Assembly (NCBI GenBank): GCA_964368605.1
Contig: CAYJBP010000133.1
Location: 1 to 5,453, forward strand
Direction of reading: 5' to 3'
DNA from: CAYJBP01 sp964368605
GTDB taxonomy: Bacteria; Bacillota; Dehalobacteriia; UBA4068
DNA length: 5,453 bases
The first letter of the stretch is position 1. Each line of letters begins with the position of its first letter. Positions 5,395-5,453 of the stretch are shown here, one piece after another. The position numbers and the translations under genes were made by a program. Below the pieces are notes generated by a model that saw only the letters and a list, made by a program, of their open reading frames with translations, was not told the origin of the DNA and made no database searches.

Positions 5395-5453
5395 TAAGCA
5401 CGCGCCCCGCCAGGGTGGGTTCGGATTATGGGTGCGTGCTTAGGGAAACCTAT
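5395..5453 (+). ncRNA. 5' end of an unidentified structured RNA or leader, cut off by the window
   Basis: A 13-bp stem pairs 5395-5407 with 5430-5442 (TAAGCACGC with GCGTGCTTA, then one G-T and three C-G pairs). It encloses a GC-rich loop with CCC and GGG words that could pair further. TAGG-GAAA-CCTA (5441-5452) can form a GNRA-tetraloop hairpin, sharing two bases with the stem. About 67% of bases 5396-5440 are G or C, a sharp island in AT-rich surroundings, as is common for functional RNA. The start matches an extended -10 promoter. I do not recognise the family. It could be a stable small RNA or the leader of a gene beyond 5453. AGGGAA recalls the core of cobalamin riboswitches, but the rest is not matched. 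Confidence 0.5.

Noticed and set aside
5404..5439. tRNA-like GGTTCGGAT or T-box-like AGGGTGG motif in the structured RNA
   Set aside because: The T-arm flanks do not pair and no cloverleaf can be drawn; the T-box ACCGCG half and upstream stems are missing.
5395..5453. Group II intron 5' end, TPP or FMN riboswitch
   Set aside because: Short words such as GCCAGGGTG and GGGTGC resemble parts of these, but the adjoining conserved segments (GUGCG start, CTGAGA, GGTGAAATTCC) are absent.
1..5453. CRISPR array, insertion sequence or phage attachment site
   Set aside because: No regularly spaced direct repeats, transposase fragments, terminal inverted repeats or integrase genes are visible.

Overview
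The window suggests a low-GC bacterium of the Bacillota type. The DNA is AT-rich, ribosome binding sites are strong and purine-rich (AGGAGG, AAGGGGGTG), promoters are sigma-A-like with extended -10 boxes, and the protein families are common in anaerobic Bacillota. No marker gene is present, so I do not name a genus.

Layout, left to right. Positions 1-177 hold a hairpin terminator (54-86) and no gene. An AraC-family regulator with an N-terminal cupin-like sensor domain runs leftward (178-1092, TTG start). A 132-bp divergent intergenic region (1093-1224) carries an inverted repeat and a perfect 14-bp palindrome. To its right a 64-residue, very hydrophobic protein is encoded rightward (1225-1419). 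Its stop codon interlocks with the stop of the next, convergent gene. Three leftward genes then form a tightly overlapping operon, transcribed from about 5076 to 1416: a multi-TM '7TM' histidine-kinase-like sensor whose kinase region is degenerate (3341-5047), a PAS-containing membrane histidine kinase (2047-3351), and a LuxR/NarL-type response regulator (1416-2054). The gene overlaps are 11 bp and 8 bp.

The last ~360 bp (5093-5453) contain no convincing protein gene. They hold the operon's extended -10 promoter, a 10-bp GC-rich hairpin, a small repeat cluster with DnaA-box-like words, A-tract inverted repeats, and a second extended -10 promoter facing right. That promoter starts a GC-rich (about 67%) folded RNA cut off by the window end.

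How the parts may work together (inference). The two membrane sensors and the response regulator look like one signalling unit: the 7TM protein senses or modulates, the PAS kinase supplies the phosphoryl group, and the regulator acts on DNA. A palindromic word of the form ATAGT..ACTAT occurs just upstream of the small membrane protein, just downstream of the operon's -10 box, and, in variant form, across the -10 of the structured RNA. It is the best candidate for a local operator linking these three transcription units. The ligand, the regulon and the identity of the RNA cannot be read from this sequence.
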